Shown here: positions 34,231-42,271 of the stretch, piece by piece
How the letters are laid out: the number at the start of each line of letters is the position of its first letter
Numbering within the stretch: the stretch's first letter is position 1
Assembly (NCBI RefSeq): GCF_035942955.1
Contig: NZ_DASZCQ010000336.1
Location: 1 to 64,000 of the forward strand
Source: DASYTH01 sp035942955
Lineage (GTDB): Bacteria > Actinomycetota > Actinomycetes > Mycobacteriales > Pseudonocardiaceae
Length of the DNA: 64,000 nt
Direction of reading: 5' to 3'
The notes under the pieces: generated by a model
The model's database searches: none
Told to the model about the DNA's origin: nothing
The model's input: the letters and a program-made list of their open reading frames with translations, nothing else
Position numbers and translations under genes: made by a program

Positions 34231-35994
34231 TCAACCGGTGTACTGCACGACGATCTTGGTGAAGCCGTACGGCTGCTGAGCGATGCCGCTGCACGCGTCG
34301 GCGTCCGAGCCGGCGGTGCACGGCCGGTCCCGGTTGATCGACCAGAACGCGAACCGCACGATGTGGTGCTGCCGGGCGTAGGTCAGGATGAGCCGGAAGT
34401 CGTCAAGCGTGACGGTCTCGCCGGCCACGTCGGTTCGACCGTTCATCGAGGACAGTCCGATGTGGCGGTAGGCGGCGTCGTCGCCGTAGCCGTACGCGGA
34501 CTTGACCGCCGCCTTGAGGCCTTCCATGGCGCTGACCGACGCCTGGCCCATCGTGCCGGTGTGGCCGTCGAAGTCGAACGGCATGACGATCCAGCCGTCG
34601 TTGTCCAATCCGGCCGCCGCACCGCGGTTGATCAGGTCGCGACCGGTGGCGTCCGGTCCGTTCGGCGTGGTGCCGAACGTGACCAGCGTGACGATGCCGG
34701 GGTTGCTCGCCTTGACGATCTTCAGTGCGTCGATCACCCGCTGCCGCACGGTGGCGCTGCCGAACTCGGTGTTCTCGATGTCGATGTCGATCGCCTTGAG
34801 CCGGTACGCGTTGATCACCCGCTGGTACGCCCCGGCCAGCGCGGACGCGCTCGAGCAGAACTCGCCGAGCTTGCGGCCGCTCCACCCGCCGAACGAGACG
34901 ATCACGTCGCCGCCCGCGGCCCGGATCGCGTCGATGCTCGCCTGGTCGGCGCCGCCGGTCAGCGAACGGGATCCGTCCCACGCCGGGTTGCAGGTGCCGT
35001 CGGACAGGATGAACGCCAGGGTGAACCACCGCACCCCGGTGGCGGCCATGACGTCGGTCGGCCGCTGCGGGTTGCCCCAGCCGAGATACTCGTACGGCGC
35101 CGCGGCCATGCCCGCCGGCGCCGGGGGAGTGTCCACCCCCACCGTGAGCCGGTCCAGGTTGGGCCCGCCGTTGGCGGTCGTCGCGGTCGCCCGGATCGTG
35201 TTGGCGCCGGCGTCGAGGTTCACCGTGACGCTGCGGGTCTGCCAGGTGGTCCACGCCCCGGCCCCGGGGAACGACAGGCTCGCCGCCGCCGTCACCCCGT
35301 TGACCGCGATGGCCATCGGCCGGTCGACGCCGGTTCCGTTGGCATACCTGAAGGCCAGCGCGATGATCCCGGCCTGGGCGGCGGTGACGGTGAACTCGAC
35401 GTAGCCGCCGGCCACGTTGTCGTAGTTGACGAACCCCGTGCCGGAGAACCCGGCGTGGTTGGCCTCCACCACGCCCTGGGAGATCACGGCGTCCTCCGCC
35501 TCGAGGCCGACCGCCGGCGCGGCCGGGTCGACCTCGAGGAAGTCCAGGTTCGGCCCGCCGTTCGCGGTCGTCGCCGTGGCCCGCACCGTGTTCGTGCCCG
35601 CGTCGAGGTTCGCCGTGACGATGCGGCTCTGCCACGCCGTCCACGCCCCCGTCCCCGGGAACGACTGGCCGGCGACCGCGGTCACCCCGTTCACCGTGAC
35701 GTTCATCGGCCGGTCGGCCGTGGTCCCGTTGGCGAACCGGAAGATCAGCGACGCGTTCCCGGCCTGGGCGGCGGTGACGGTGAACTCGACGTAGCCGCCG
35801 GCCACGTTGTCGTAGTTGACGAAGCCCGTGCCGGAGAACCCGGCGTGGTTGGCCTCCACCACGCCCTGGGAGATCACGGCGTCCTCCGCCTCGTACCGGG
35901 TCGGCGCCGCCGACACCGGCTCGGCCACGGCGACCGCCCCGACCAGGACGGCCACACTCACAAGCGCACTGCGCACCCGCGGCAATCGGGACAC
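34231..35994 (-). CDS. Secreted GH18 chitinase-like enzyme with two tandem CBM35
   Basis: 587 residues from GTG 35994 with GGAGGG upstream. Signal peptide to about 30; CBM35 at 33-155 and again at 164-286, exactly 130 residues apart; GH18 domain about 298-585. The GH18 strand motifs are DVIVSFGGWSG and KAIDIDIEN, with the catalytic Glu407. The first Asp of the usual DxxDxDxE motif is Lys400, as in some bacterial chitinase D-like proteins, so activity is probable but not certain. First gene of the GH18-GH5 operon. The likely control site is the ROK-type palindrome at 36039. Confidence 0.9.
   Translation of the reverse strand: MSRLPRVRSALVSVAVLVGAVAVAEPVSAAPTRYEAEDAVISQGVVEANHAGFSGTGFVNYDNVAGGYVEFTVTAAQAGNASLIFRFANGTTADRPMNVTVNGVTAVAGQSFPGTGAWTAWQSRIVTANLDAGTNTVRATATTANGGPNLDFLEVDPAAPAVGLEAEDAVISQGVVEANHAGFSGTGFVNYDNVAGGYVEFTVTAAQAGIIALAFRYANGTGVDRPMAIAVNGVTAAASLSFPGAGAWTTWQTRSVTVNLDAGANTIRATATTANGGPNLDRLTVGVDTPPAPAGMAAAPYEYLGWGNPQRPTDVMAATGVRWFTLAFILSDGTCNPAWDGSRSLTGGADQASIDAIRAAGGDVIVSFGGWSGRKLGEFCSSASALAGAYQRVINAYRLKAIDIDIENTEFGSATVRQRVIDALKIVKASNPGIVTLVTFGTTPNGPDATGRDLINRGAAAGLDNDGWIVMPFDFDGHTGTMGQASVSAMEGLKAAVKSAYGYGDDAAYRHIGLSSMNGRTDVAGETVTLDDFRLILTYARQHHIVRFAFWSINRDRPCTAGSDADACSGIAQQPYGFTKIVVQYTG
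35371..35503 (-). repeat. CBM35 DNA duplication, copy 1
   Basis: 133 bp within the second CBM35 module of the GH18 gene. It matches 35761-35893, in the first module, except at one position (GAACCCC against GAAGCCC). The offset of 390 bp equals the module period, so this reflects recent duplication or gene conversion inside the gene. Confidence 0.9.
35761..35893 (-). repeat. CBM35 DNA duplication, copy 2
   Basis: Partner of the 133-bp segment at 35371-35503. It encodes the calcium- and sugar-binding N-terminal strands of the first CBM35 (EAEDAVISQGVVEANHAG and onward). The remaining parts of the two modules differ more, so exchange has been limited to this part. Confidence 0.9.
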
Positions 35995-36038
35995 GTCGCC
36001 CTCCCCGGAAGGCCACCCGGCAGGGAGCAGGGGGAATT

Positions 36039-36057
36039 GTTAGGCAGTCTTCCTAAC
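36039..36057. promoter_or_regulatory. ROK-type operator upstream of the GH18-GH5 operon
   Basis: GTTAGG-CAGTCTT-CCTAAC: 6-bp inverted arms with a 7-nt spacer, 44 nt upstream of the GH18 GTG. The same architecture and almost the same bases occur at 44833-44851, before the ROK repressor gene. ROK repressors (NagC, XylR) bind AT-rich interrupted palindromes, so the site probably answers to that protein. Confidence 0.75.
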
Positions 36058-36143
36058 TGATGGATAGCACACCCGGGTGTTGGCCTGTCAAGAACCCGCC
36101 GACCCGATGTACCGGTGGCCGGGACCCAGGTGGACGCCGAGGT

Positions 36144-37751
36144 TCAGCGCTTGCCTCGGGGCCGCATCCAGAACAGCAGCGCACTGACGAGCGCGACGAG
36201 CAGTCCGAAGAAGATGATGAACCTGATGAAAGCGATGTGCTCCGCTCCCGACTGCAGGTGCAGCAGGTTGGCCAGGTCGCTGACCAGGGCAAATACCGCG
36301 GCCGCCAGGACGGAGACAAGCAGCGCCACGGGGATCGGGCGTTCCTTGCCGAGGCGATCCATCGAGGTATAGGCGGCGCTGGCCAGCGCCCGGAACGGGC
36401 GGGCGGACCTGGCGGTTCCCAGAAACAGGGCCCCGGTACGCCAGTATGCCTTGAACAGGGCCAGCGAGTACTCCGGGTTCGGGCCGCAAGTGTACCGATA
36501 GGTGCCGCCGGGTTCTTCCTTGCGACCGACCACGAGGAACTGGGTAGGTTCGTTGTCGGTCAGGGCAAACAGGCTGTGCGTCGCGATGACGACCTGGCAC
36601 CCTCGGTCCCTGGTCAGGGCGTACAGCTCCGCAAAGAATGCCGGCCTGGAGTATTCCGCTATATGTAGCTCGGGCTCATCGAGGATGACGATGCTTTTCC
36701 GTATGTCGATTCCCAGGAGGGTCAAGAAGACGAAGAAGCATTCGTTCTCGCCCGAACTCATGAAGTCGGTGCTGCGCCCGCGGCCCTCACCTCCGCGTTT
36801 CAACTCGATCACCGGTTGCCCTTTGACGAGGTCACACCTCGTCAGCTCCAGGAAGGGCTCCGCGGCTGCCGATCTTCGGCCGGCCGCCGGATCGGTGATC
36901 ACTCGTTGCAGGATTCCCCTGAACTCGTCGAAGAACCTGAACCTGTGCTGGTCCGGCCCGAGTGGGCGGTCGAAGGGCAGGTTCAGCCGTTCGATCTCCT
37001 GGCCGAGGTGGAGATTGAGATCCTTGACCGACTCCCGTATCTGGTCGCGTTTGCCGAGGTCGGCCAGGTCGGTGTTGATGGCCACCACGCGGTTTCCGTC
37101 GATTGCCACCGTCGGGCGGGGAGGGAAGGCGGCGATGACCTTGCCGGCATCGTCGGTGACGATGCTGGTGGAGGTGGCGGCCTGATGCGACAGGAACGGG
37201 GCGATGGCTGGGTTCCGCCCGTCGTACAGCACCGCGAGGTGCTCGGCCATGTCGAGATCATCACACCGCGACCGGTTCAGCACGTGGGAGACGGTCAGCT
37301 CGGGATCGCTGGTGAAGGCCACCACGACAGTGAAATCGGAGGTGACTCCGGTGAGGTCGGTTTCACATTCGTACCGTATGCGCGGCGTCGTCCGATAGCT
37401 GTCGTCGAACCATTCATCCACGGAACGCATGGGCGCCAAGGTGTCCCTGATCGCCTTGTGCCTGGGCCGGAGTGCCGCCTCGATGGAGTCCAACTGTGCC
37501 GCGACGCCGGGAGTGAGCTCGGGGTGCGATCGCAGGGCGGCGTGGAGCGCGGGAGGTTGAATTTTCACCCCGTCGTGGTCCATGACGACCCGGTACATGG
37601 TCGCCACGTGTCCGAGAACGGCAAGGCAGTCCAGAATAGTTGACTTGCCGATCCCGTTGGCGCCGTGCAGGAGGGTGATCCGTTCATCGAACGTGATGTC
37701 CAGAGTCGGGATCGCCTTGATATGCCTGATGGACAGCCTGCGGACTCTCAA
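36144..37751 (-). CDS. Membrane-anchored AAA/ABC-type ATPase, possible defence or stress effector
   Basis: 535 residues. TTG 37751 is the only reasonable start, since a stop lies two codons before it. The ATPase core (about 1-400) resembles the AAA_21/OLD-type ABC ATPases: Walker A GANGIGKST at 30-38, signature-like MSSGENECF, Walker B SIVILDEPELH with Glu359 and the switch ATHSLFALT. No TOPRIM nuclease follows. Instead there are two hydrophobic segments at about 474-497 and 506-529 and a basic tail WMRPRGKR. G+C and codon use are visibly lower than in neighbours (codons such as ATA, TTT and ATT appear), suggesting transfer. Similar ATPases with membrane effectors occur in phage defence, but function here is inferred. 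Confidence 0.75.
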   Translation of the reverse strand: MRVRRLSIRHIKAIPTLDITFDERITLLHGANGIGKSTILDCLAVLGHVATMYRVVMDHDGVKIQPPALHAALRSHPELTPGVAAQLDSIEAALRPRHKAIRDTLAPMRSVDEWFDDSYRTTPRIRYECETDLTGVTSDFTVVVAFTSDPELTVSHVLNRSRCDDLDMAEHLAVLYDGRNPAIAPFLSHQAATSTSIVTDDAGKVIAAFPPRPTVAIDGNRVVAINTDLADLGKRDQIRESVKDLNLHLGQEIERLNLPFDRPLGPDQHRFRFFDEFRGILQRVITDPAAGRRSAAAEPFLELTRCDLVKGQPVIELKRGGEGRGRSTDFMSSGENECFFVFLTLLGIDIRKSIVILDEPELHIAEYSRPAFFAELYALTRDRGCQVVIATHSLFALTDNEPTQFLVVGRKEEPGGTYRYTCGPNPEYSLALFKAYWRTGALFLGTARSARPFRALASAAYTSMDRLGKERPIPVALLVSVLAAAVFALVSDLANLLHLQSGAEHIAFIRFIIFFGLLVALVSALLFWMRPRGKR

Positions 37752-37956
37752 AGATCACACCCTGCTCACTGAGCCGGGTTCGACCGCCGATGACCCCACG
37801 CCGGACGTCACACACCCACCTCGCCACATACGACAACGACCAGATCCACCCCAACAGAGTCGCACGGAGGCACCGAATTGCTACACGGTGCACAGGTCAA
37901 ATTGATGACAGTTTGGTTGCCGTCCCGGTGACGGCCGTCCCGCGCCGGCCCGCCGG

Positions 37957-38946
37957 TCAGCGCCGCGCGGTGATCCGCCGGACCTGGGCCCGGAGGTGGT
38001 CGTGGGCGGAGCCGTCGATGCCAAGGGCGTCGAGGGCGAGCAGGGCGGCGCCGAGGACGGGAGGGTCGGAGACGAGGGTGATCTCGGCGCGGGGGGCTGC
38101 GGTGCGAAGGCGGTCGGTGATGACGCCGAACAGGGTGGGGTCGTGGGTGCGGAGGACGCCGCCGCCGAGGACGACGGCGACGGGGGAGGTGCGGAGGTCG
38201 AGCCGGCGCAGGGCGGCGGTGGCCATCGTGACGATCTCCTCGCCCTGCCGGACGACAAGGGCGCGGGCCACCTGGTCGCCGGCGGCGGAGGCGGCGAGGA
38301 CGGCCGGGGCGAGGTCGGCGAGACGGTCGTAGGCGACCTCGCCGAGGTGGATGGCGGTGATGACGTCGGCGATCCGGGGGTGGCCGAAGTGCCGGGCGAC
38401 CGCGTCGACCAGGGCGGTGGCCGGGCCGCGGCCGTCCTCGGCGCGGGCGGCGTGCCAGAGGGCGAGGGCGCCGAGGTGCTGGCCGCCGCCCCAGTCGCCG
38501 CTGATCTGACCGAGAGCCGGGAACCGGACCAGGCGGCCGTCCGCGGCCCGGCCGACGCAGTTGGTGCCGGCGCCGCAGATCACGGCGACGGCGTCGGGCG
38601 CCTCGGTGCCGGCGCGCAGCAGGGCGAAAACGTCGTTGTCCACTATGGACTTTTCGGCCCAGCCCGCGGCGGTGACCGCGTCGTTGAGCGCGGCCAGCTC
38701 GACCGGAAGGTCCGCGCCGGCAAGGTAGACCGCGGCCAGCGCCGGGCGCACGTCCGCGCCGACCCCGGCCCGGTCGCGCGCGAGCCGAACCAGACCGTCC
38801 AAACGGGACATCGCAGCGCCGATGCCGCCGACGGTCTGGTGGTTGCTGCCGGCGCCCCTGGCGTAGCCCAGGACGGTGCCCGCCGTGTCGGCCAGCAGCA
38901 CCTCCGTCTTGGAGTTGCCGCCGTCGATGGCGAGAAAAGTGTTCAT
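37957..38946 (-). CDS. BadF/BadG-type ATPase, probable N-acetylglucosamine kinase
   Basis: 329 residues from ATG 38946; an upstream in-frame extension has no family residues. The ASKHA fold is visible: phosphate-1 loop LAIDGGNSKTEVLLAD, phosphate-2 region AVICGAGTNCVGRAADG, the sugar-site LGQISGDWGGG and adenosine motif AVVLGGGVLRTHD. Bacterial and eukaryotic GlcNAc kinases of this family phosphorylate GlcNAc at C6. It is the last gene of the ROK-ABC-GH4 operon, 94 nt after the GH4 stop, with a dispersed repeat in the gap. GlcNAc or a related sugar is the natural guess. Confidence 0.83.
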   Translation of the reverse strand: MNTFLAIDGGNSKTEVLLADTAGTVLGYARGAGSNHQTVGGIGAAMSRLDGLVRLARDRAGVGADVRPALAAVYLAGADLPVELAALNDAVTAAGWAEKSIVDNDVFALLRAGTEAPDAVAVICGAGTNCVGRAADGRLVRFPALGQISGDWGGGQHLGALALWHAARAEDGRGPATALVDAVARHFGHPRIADVITAIHLGEVAYDRLADLAPAVLAASAAGDQVARALVVRQGEEIVTMATAALRRLDLRTSPVAVVLGGGVLRTHDPTLFGVITDRLRTAAPRAEITLVSDPPVLGAALLALDALGIDGSAHDHLRAQVRRITARR

Positions 38947-38950
38947 CACA

Positions 38951-39042
38951 GCACCTCGCAAGCTCGGTGCCGGCGACCCTGCCGCCTCGTTCCCCGGCGG
39001 CAGGGCAGTGTCCGATGGTTCGCTCCGCAAGCTCCGCTCACT
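38951..39042. repeat. Dispersed ~92-bp repeat, intergenic copy
   Basis: The segment from ACCTCGCAAGCTCGGTG to TCCGCAAGCTCCGCTCACTA recurs in reverse orientation at 47918-48011 with roughly 80% identity. It contains short self-complementary stretches (GCCGCC with GGCGGC). Here it fills the gap between the GH4 and kinase genes and ends in the GH4 stop codon. Confidence 0.75.
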
Positions 39043-40309
39043 AAGCCCATCCCAGGTACGCGGCGTTCGCGGCGAGCAGCTGGTCGGTCAGCCGGTCGGC
39101 GAGGTCGGCCTGGCCGATCAGGGGATGGGCCAGCAGCGCGTGGAACACCCGGTCGCGGCCGCCGCGGCGGGCGGCGTCGAAGGCGAGCTCCTCGTAGCCG
39201 GAGTGGTGGGCGACCAGCCCGGCGATGTCCGGCGCCAGCGGGGAGGTGGGCAGCGGGAGCGCGCCGTTGGCGCCCACGGCGCAGGACACCTCGATCACCG
39301 CGTCGTCCGGCAGGGTGGCGAACGTCCCGTCGTTGCGCACGTTCGCCGCGTGAACCCCGCCGTCATCGCCGCGCAGCGACGCGAGCAGGCCGACCGCGGC
39401 CTCGGAGTAGAACGCGCCGCCGCGCTCGGACAGCAGGGCCGGCTTGGTGTCCAGGGTGGGGTCGGCGTACATGGCCAGCAGCTCCCGTTCGATGTCGGCG
39501 ACCCGGGCGCCGCGCGTGGGTGTCCGCCGCTGCTCGGCCACCACCTCGTCATGGCAGTAGAAGTATCGCAGATAGTACGACGGCACGGTGCCGGTGAGCT
39601 CGAGAATTCCTTGCGGTATCTGGACTTGCTCGGCCAGCTGCTTGCCGTGCTCGGCGAGCAGCTCTGGCAGGCGGTCCACCCCGTCGACGACCGCGGCCCG
39701 TTCCCAGGTGAGGTGGTTGAGCCCGACGTGGTCCAGCAGCACCGAGTCGGGCGGGACGTCGAGCAGCGCGGCGAATCTCCGCTGCAGTCCAATTGCGACG
39801 TTGCACAGGCCGACCGCGCGGTGCCCGTCGTCGAGCAGCGCCCGGGTGACGATGCCGACCGGGTTGGTGAACGCGATGATCCACGCCCCGTCCGCGGCGC
39901 GGGCCCTTGCCCGGCGGGCGACGTCGAGCACCACCGGGACGGTGCGCAGCGCCTTGGCCAGGCCGCCCGCGCCGACGGTCTCCTGCCCGACGCTGTCCAC
40001 CTTGCCGGGGAACGTCTCGTCGCTGATCCGGGCCCGCTGGCCGCCGACGCGCAGCTGGATCAGCACCACGTCGGCGCCGCTCACCCCGGCGTCCAGGTCG
40101 GCGGTCCAGGTCAGGGTGCCCGGGTGCCCGTACCGCGCGAAGATCCGCCGGCCGAACGGGCCGATCACGTCCAGCCGGTCGGTCGCCGGGTCGATCAGCA
40201 CCAGCTCGTCGACGGTGCCGGCGGCGCCAAGCTGCCCGCGCAACCGGGCGAACCCGTCGATCAGCTCCGGGGTGTACGTCGAGCCGCCGCCGACCACCGC
40301 AACCTTCAC
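39041..40309 (-). CDS. GH4 NAD-dependent glycosidase (6-phospho-beta-glucosidase type)
   Basis: 422 residues from GTG 40309, overlapping the permease stop as GTGA. The Rossmann start VKVAVVGGGSTYTPELIDG and the motifs FTNPVGIVTRALL, GLCNVAIGLQRRF and DHVGLNHLTWERA supply the NAD site and the Cys/His metal ligands of family 4. These enzymes cleave glycosides by oxidation at C3 with NAD+ and Mn2+. The annotated class acts on 6-phosphorylated disaccharides, yet the sugar here enters by an ABC transporter, unphosphorylated. Either the kinase encoded next acts first, or this enzyme accepts free disaccharides. Confidence 0.9.
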   Translation of the reverse strand: MKVAVVGGGSTYTPELIDGFARLRGQLGAAGTVDELVLIDPATDRLDVIGPFGRRIFARYGHPGTLTWTADLDAGVSGADVVLIQLRVGGQRARISDETFPGKVDSVGQETVGAGGLAKALRTVPVVLDVARRARARAADGAWIIAFTNPVGIVTRALLDDGHRAVGLCNVAIGLQRRFAALLDVPPDSVLLDHVGLNHLTWERAAVVDGVDRLPELLAEHGKQLAEQVQIPQGILELTGTVPSYYLRYFYCHDEVVAEQRRTPTRGARVADIERELLAMYADPTLDTKPALLSERGGAFYSEAAVGLLASLRGDDGGVHAANVRNDGTFATLPDDAVIEVSCAVGANGALPLPTSPLAPDIAGLVAHHSGYEELAFDAARRGGRDRVFHALLAHPLIGQADLADRLTDQLLAANAAYLGWA

Positions 40310-41133
40310 GCCTTCACTCCCGTCAACGTCACGCCTCGCACGAATGCCTTCTGGGCGAAGAAAAAGACGACGATCACCGGCAGCATGACGAGCACGGTCG
40401 CGGCCATCACGAGGTTCCACTCCACATGGTGCAGGTGCTTGAACTGGGACAGCGCCAGCGACAGCGTCCAGTTCGCGGTGTTCTCACTGGTGTACAACAA
40501 CGGGCCGTAGTAGTCATTCCACGCGTAGAAGAACTGGAAGATCGCGGTGGCGGCGAGCCCCGGCCGGGCCATCGGCAGCACGATCCGCAGCAGCACCTGC
40601 CACTCCGAGCAGCCGTCGATGCGCGCCGAGTCCAGGTAGTCGTCCGGGATCGTGAGCAGGAACTGGCGCAGCAGGAAGATGCTGAACGCGTCGCCGGCCA
40701 GCATCGGCAGGATCAGCGGCCACAGCGTGCCGGTCAGCCCGACGTTGGCCCACATCAGGTACAGCGGCACGGTGACCACCTGGGGCGGCAGCATCATCAT
40801 GCCGATGACCACGAGGAAGATCGCGTTGCGCCCCCGCCACGGCAGCTTGGCCAGCGCGTAGGCCGCGGGAGTGCTCGACAGCAGCATGAAGCCGGTGGCC
40901 AGCACGCTGTAGAGCAACGAGTTGACCAGGTAGCCCAGCATCGGCACCTTGGTGAAGATCGTGGCGAAGTTCTCCGGATGCCAGGTGGTCGGCCAGTAGT
41001 TGCCCGTCAGCGCCTGGTCGGTGGTCATGAACGCGGTCAGCACGACGAACCCGAACGGCGCCACGAAGATCACCCCGAGCGCGATCGCCAGGCTGTGCCG
41101 CGCGATCAGCACCAGCGCCGACTCCCGTCTCAT
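40306..41133 (-). CDS. Sugar ABC transporter permease (MalG type)
   Basis: 275 residues; ATG 41133 (MRRESALVLIARHSL). Six membrane helices. The inner-membrane-component signature EWQVLLRIVLPMARPGLAAT, preceded by DSARIDGCS, provides the EAA loop that contacts the ATPase. It pairs with the MalF-like permease upstream and the lipoprotein. As usual for actinobacterial sugar importers, the operon lacks an ATPase gene, so a shared MsiK-type ATPase is expected. An inverted repeat array separates it from the upstream permease. Confidence 0.9.
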   Translation of the reverse strand: MRRESALVLIARHSLAIALGVIFVAPFGFVVLTAFMTTDQALTGNYWPTTWHPENFATIFTKVPMLGYLVNSLLYSVLATGFMLLSSTPAAYALAKLPWRGRNAIFLVVIGMMMLPPQVVTVPLYLMWANVGLTGTLWPLILPMLAGDAFSIFLLRQFLLTIPDDYLDSARIDGCSEWQVLLRIVLPMARPGLAATAIFQFFYAWNDYYGPLLYTSENTANWTLSLALSQFKHLHHVEWNLVMAATVLVMLPVIVVFFFAQKAFVRGVTLTGVKA

Positions 41134-41147
41134 CGCCGATCCCCCGG

Positions 41148-41268
41148 CGTGTTTGCGTGTGGCGTCGCCGTGTTTGCGTCTGACGCGGCCCCCGCCGACG
41201 CCCGACCCGCCAGGCAACCGCGTGAGCGGCCAACATGGCGACGTGAGGGGCCAACACGCGGGTGCGGA
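41148..41268. repeat. Inverted-unit repeat array inside the sugar ABC operon
   Basis: Four units of the family at 2042-2176: two left units (GCGTGTTTGCGTGTGGCGTC from 41154, GCCGTGTTTGCGTCTGACGC after it), a 30-nt centre, then two inverted units (AGCGGCCAACATGGCGACGTG and GAGGGGCCAACACGCGGG). It can fold into a large hairpin. Sitting between two co-directional permease genes, it may modulate transcription or mRNA stability. Confidence 0.7.
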
Positions 41269-41269
41269 A

Positions 41270-42271
41270 TCATCGGTCCGCACCCCCGAAGAACGCCCTT
41301 GCGCGCAGCAGCAGCACGAGGGTGACCGCGAACGCGGCCAGGAACAGGACGACGGCCAGCGCGTTGGCGTAGCCCATGTCGTAGTAACGGAAGCCGGAGA
41401 CGTACAGGTGCAGGGGATAGGTCAGCGTGGACTGCTCGGGGTAGCCGAACGTCGACGAGATGCCGCTGCCGGTCATCGCCTGCCCGCTGGCGACGCTGGC
41501 CGCGACGGCCGCTTGAGTGAAGTACTGCAGGGTCTGGATGATCCCGGTGACCGCGGCGAACAGCAGCACCGGCGCGATGGCCGGCAGGGTGACGTGGCGG
41601 AACCGCTGCCAGGCGTTCGCGCCGTCCAGCTCGGCCGCCTCGTAGTGCACGCGCGGCACGTCGAGCAGCCCGGCCAGGAAGATCACCATGAGGTCGCCGA
41701 CCGCCCAGGTGCCGAGCAGCACCAGCGACGGCTTGGCCCAGTCCGGTGAGTCGAACCACAGTGGACCGTCGAAGCCCAGCTTGCCGAGCACCAGGTTCAC
41801 CGGTCCGGTGGCCGGGTTGAACAGGAACACGAACGCGATCGTGGCGGCCACCGGCGGGGCGAGCGCGGGCAGGTAGAACACGGTGCGGAAGAAGCCGGCG
41901 GTGCGCCGCAGGGAGGTCAGCAGCAGCGCGGTCGCCAGCGCGGCCAGCATGCGGGCCGGCACCAGCACGACGACCAGCCACAGCGTGTTGGCCGCGGCGG
42001 TCACCGCCGTCCGGTCGTGCTCGAAGAGGTAGGCGTAGTTGCGCAGGCCCACCCACTGCGGCGCGGTCAGCAGATCGAACCGGGTGAACGAGAAGTACAC
42101 CGCGGCGCCGAGCGGGTAGAGCAGGAACACCGCGATCCCGGCAAGCGCCGGCGCCATGAAGCTCAGCACGGTCAGCCGGTGCCGCCACCGCCGCCCTGCC
42201 GGGCGACGGGGCGGCACCCTCCCACGCCGGGACGCCGCGGGTGCTCGAACGTCGAGGGCGGTCACGCCCAT
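41270..42271 (-). CDS. Sugar ABC transporter permease (MalF type)
   Basis: 333 residues; the ATG overlaps the lipoprotein stop by one base (TGATG). After a basic N-terminus (RRGRVPPRRPAGRRWRHRL) come six helices, starting LTVLSFMAPALAGIAVFLLY. The EAA loop is YEAAELDGANAWQRFRHVTL, then PAIAPVLLF. The protein forms the membrane channel with the MalG-type partner. Confidence 0.9.
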   Translation of the reverse strand: MGVTALDVRAPAASRRGRVPPRRPAGRRWRHRLTVLSFMAPALAGIAVFLLYPLGAAVYFSFTRFDLLTAPQWVGLRNYAYLFEHDRTAVTAAANTLWLVVVLVPARMLAALATALLLTSLRRTAGFFRTVFYLPALAPPVAATIAFVFLFNPATGPVNLVLGKLGFDGPLWFDSPDWAKPSLVLLGTWAVGDLMVIFLAGLLDVPRVHYEAAELDGANAWQRFRHVTLPAIAPVLLFAAVTGIIQTLQYFTQAAVAASVASGQAMTGSGISSTFGYPEQSTLTYPLHLYVSGFRYYDMGYANALAVVLFLAAFAVTLVLLLRARAFFGGADR

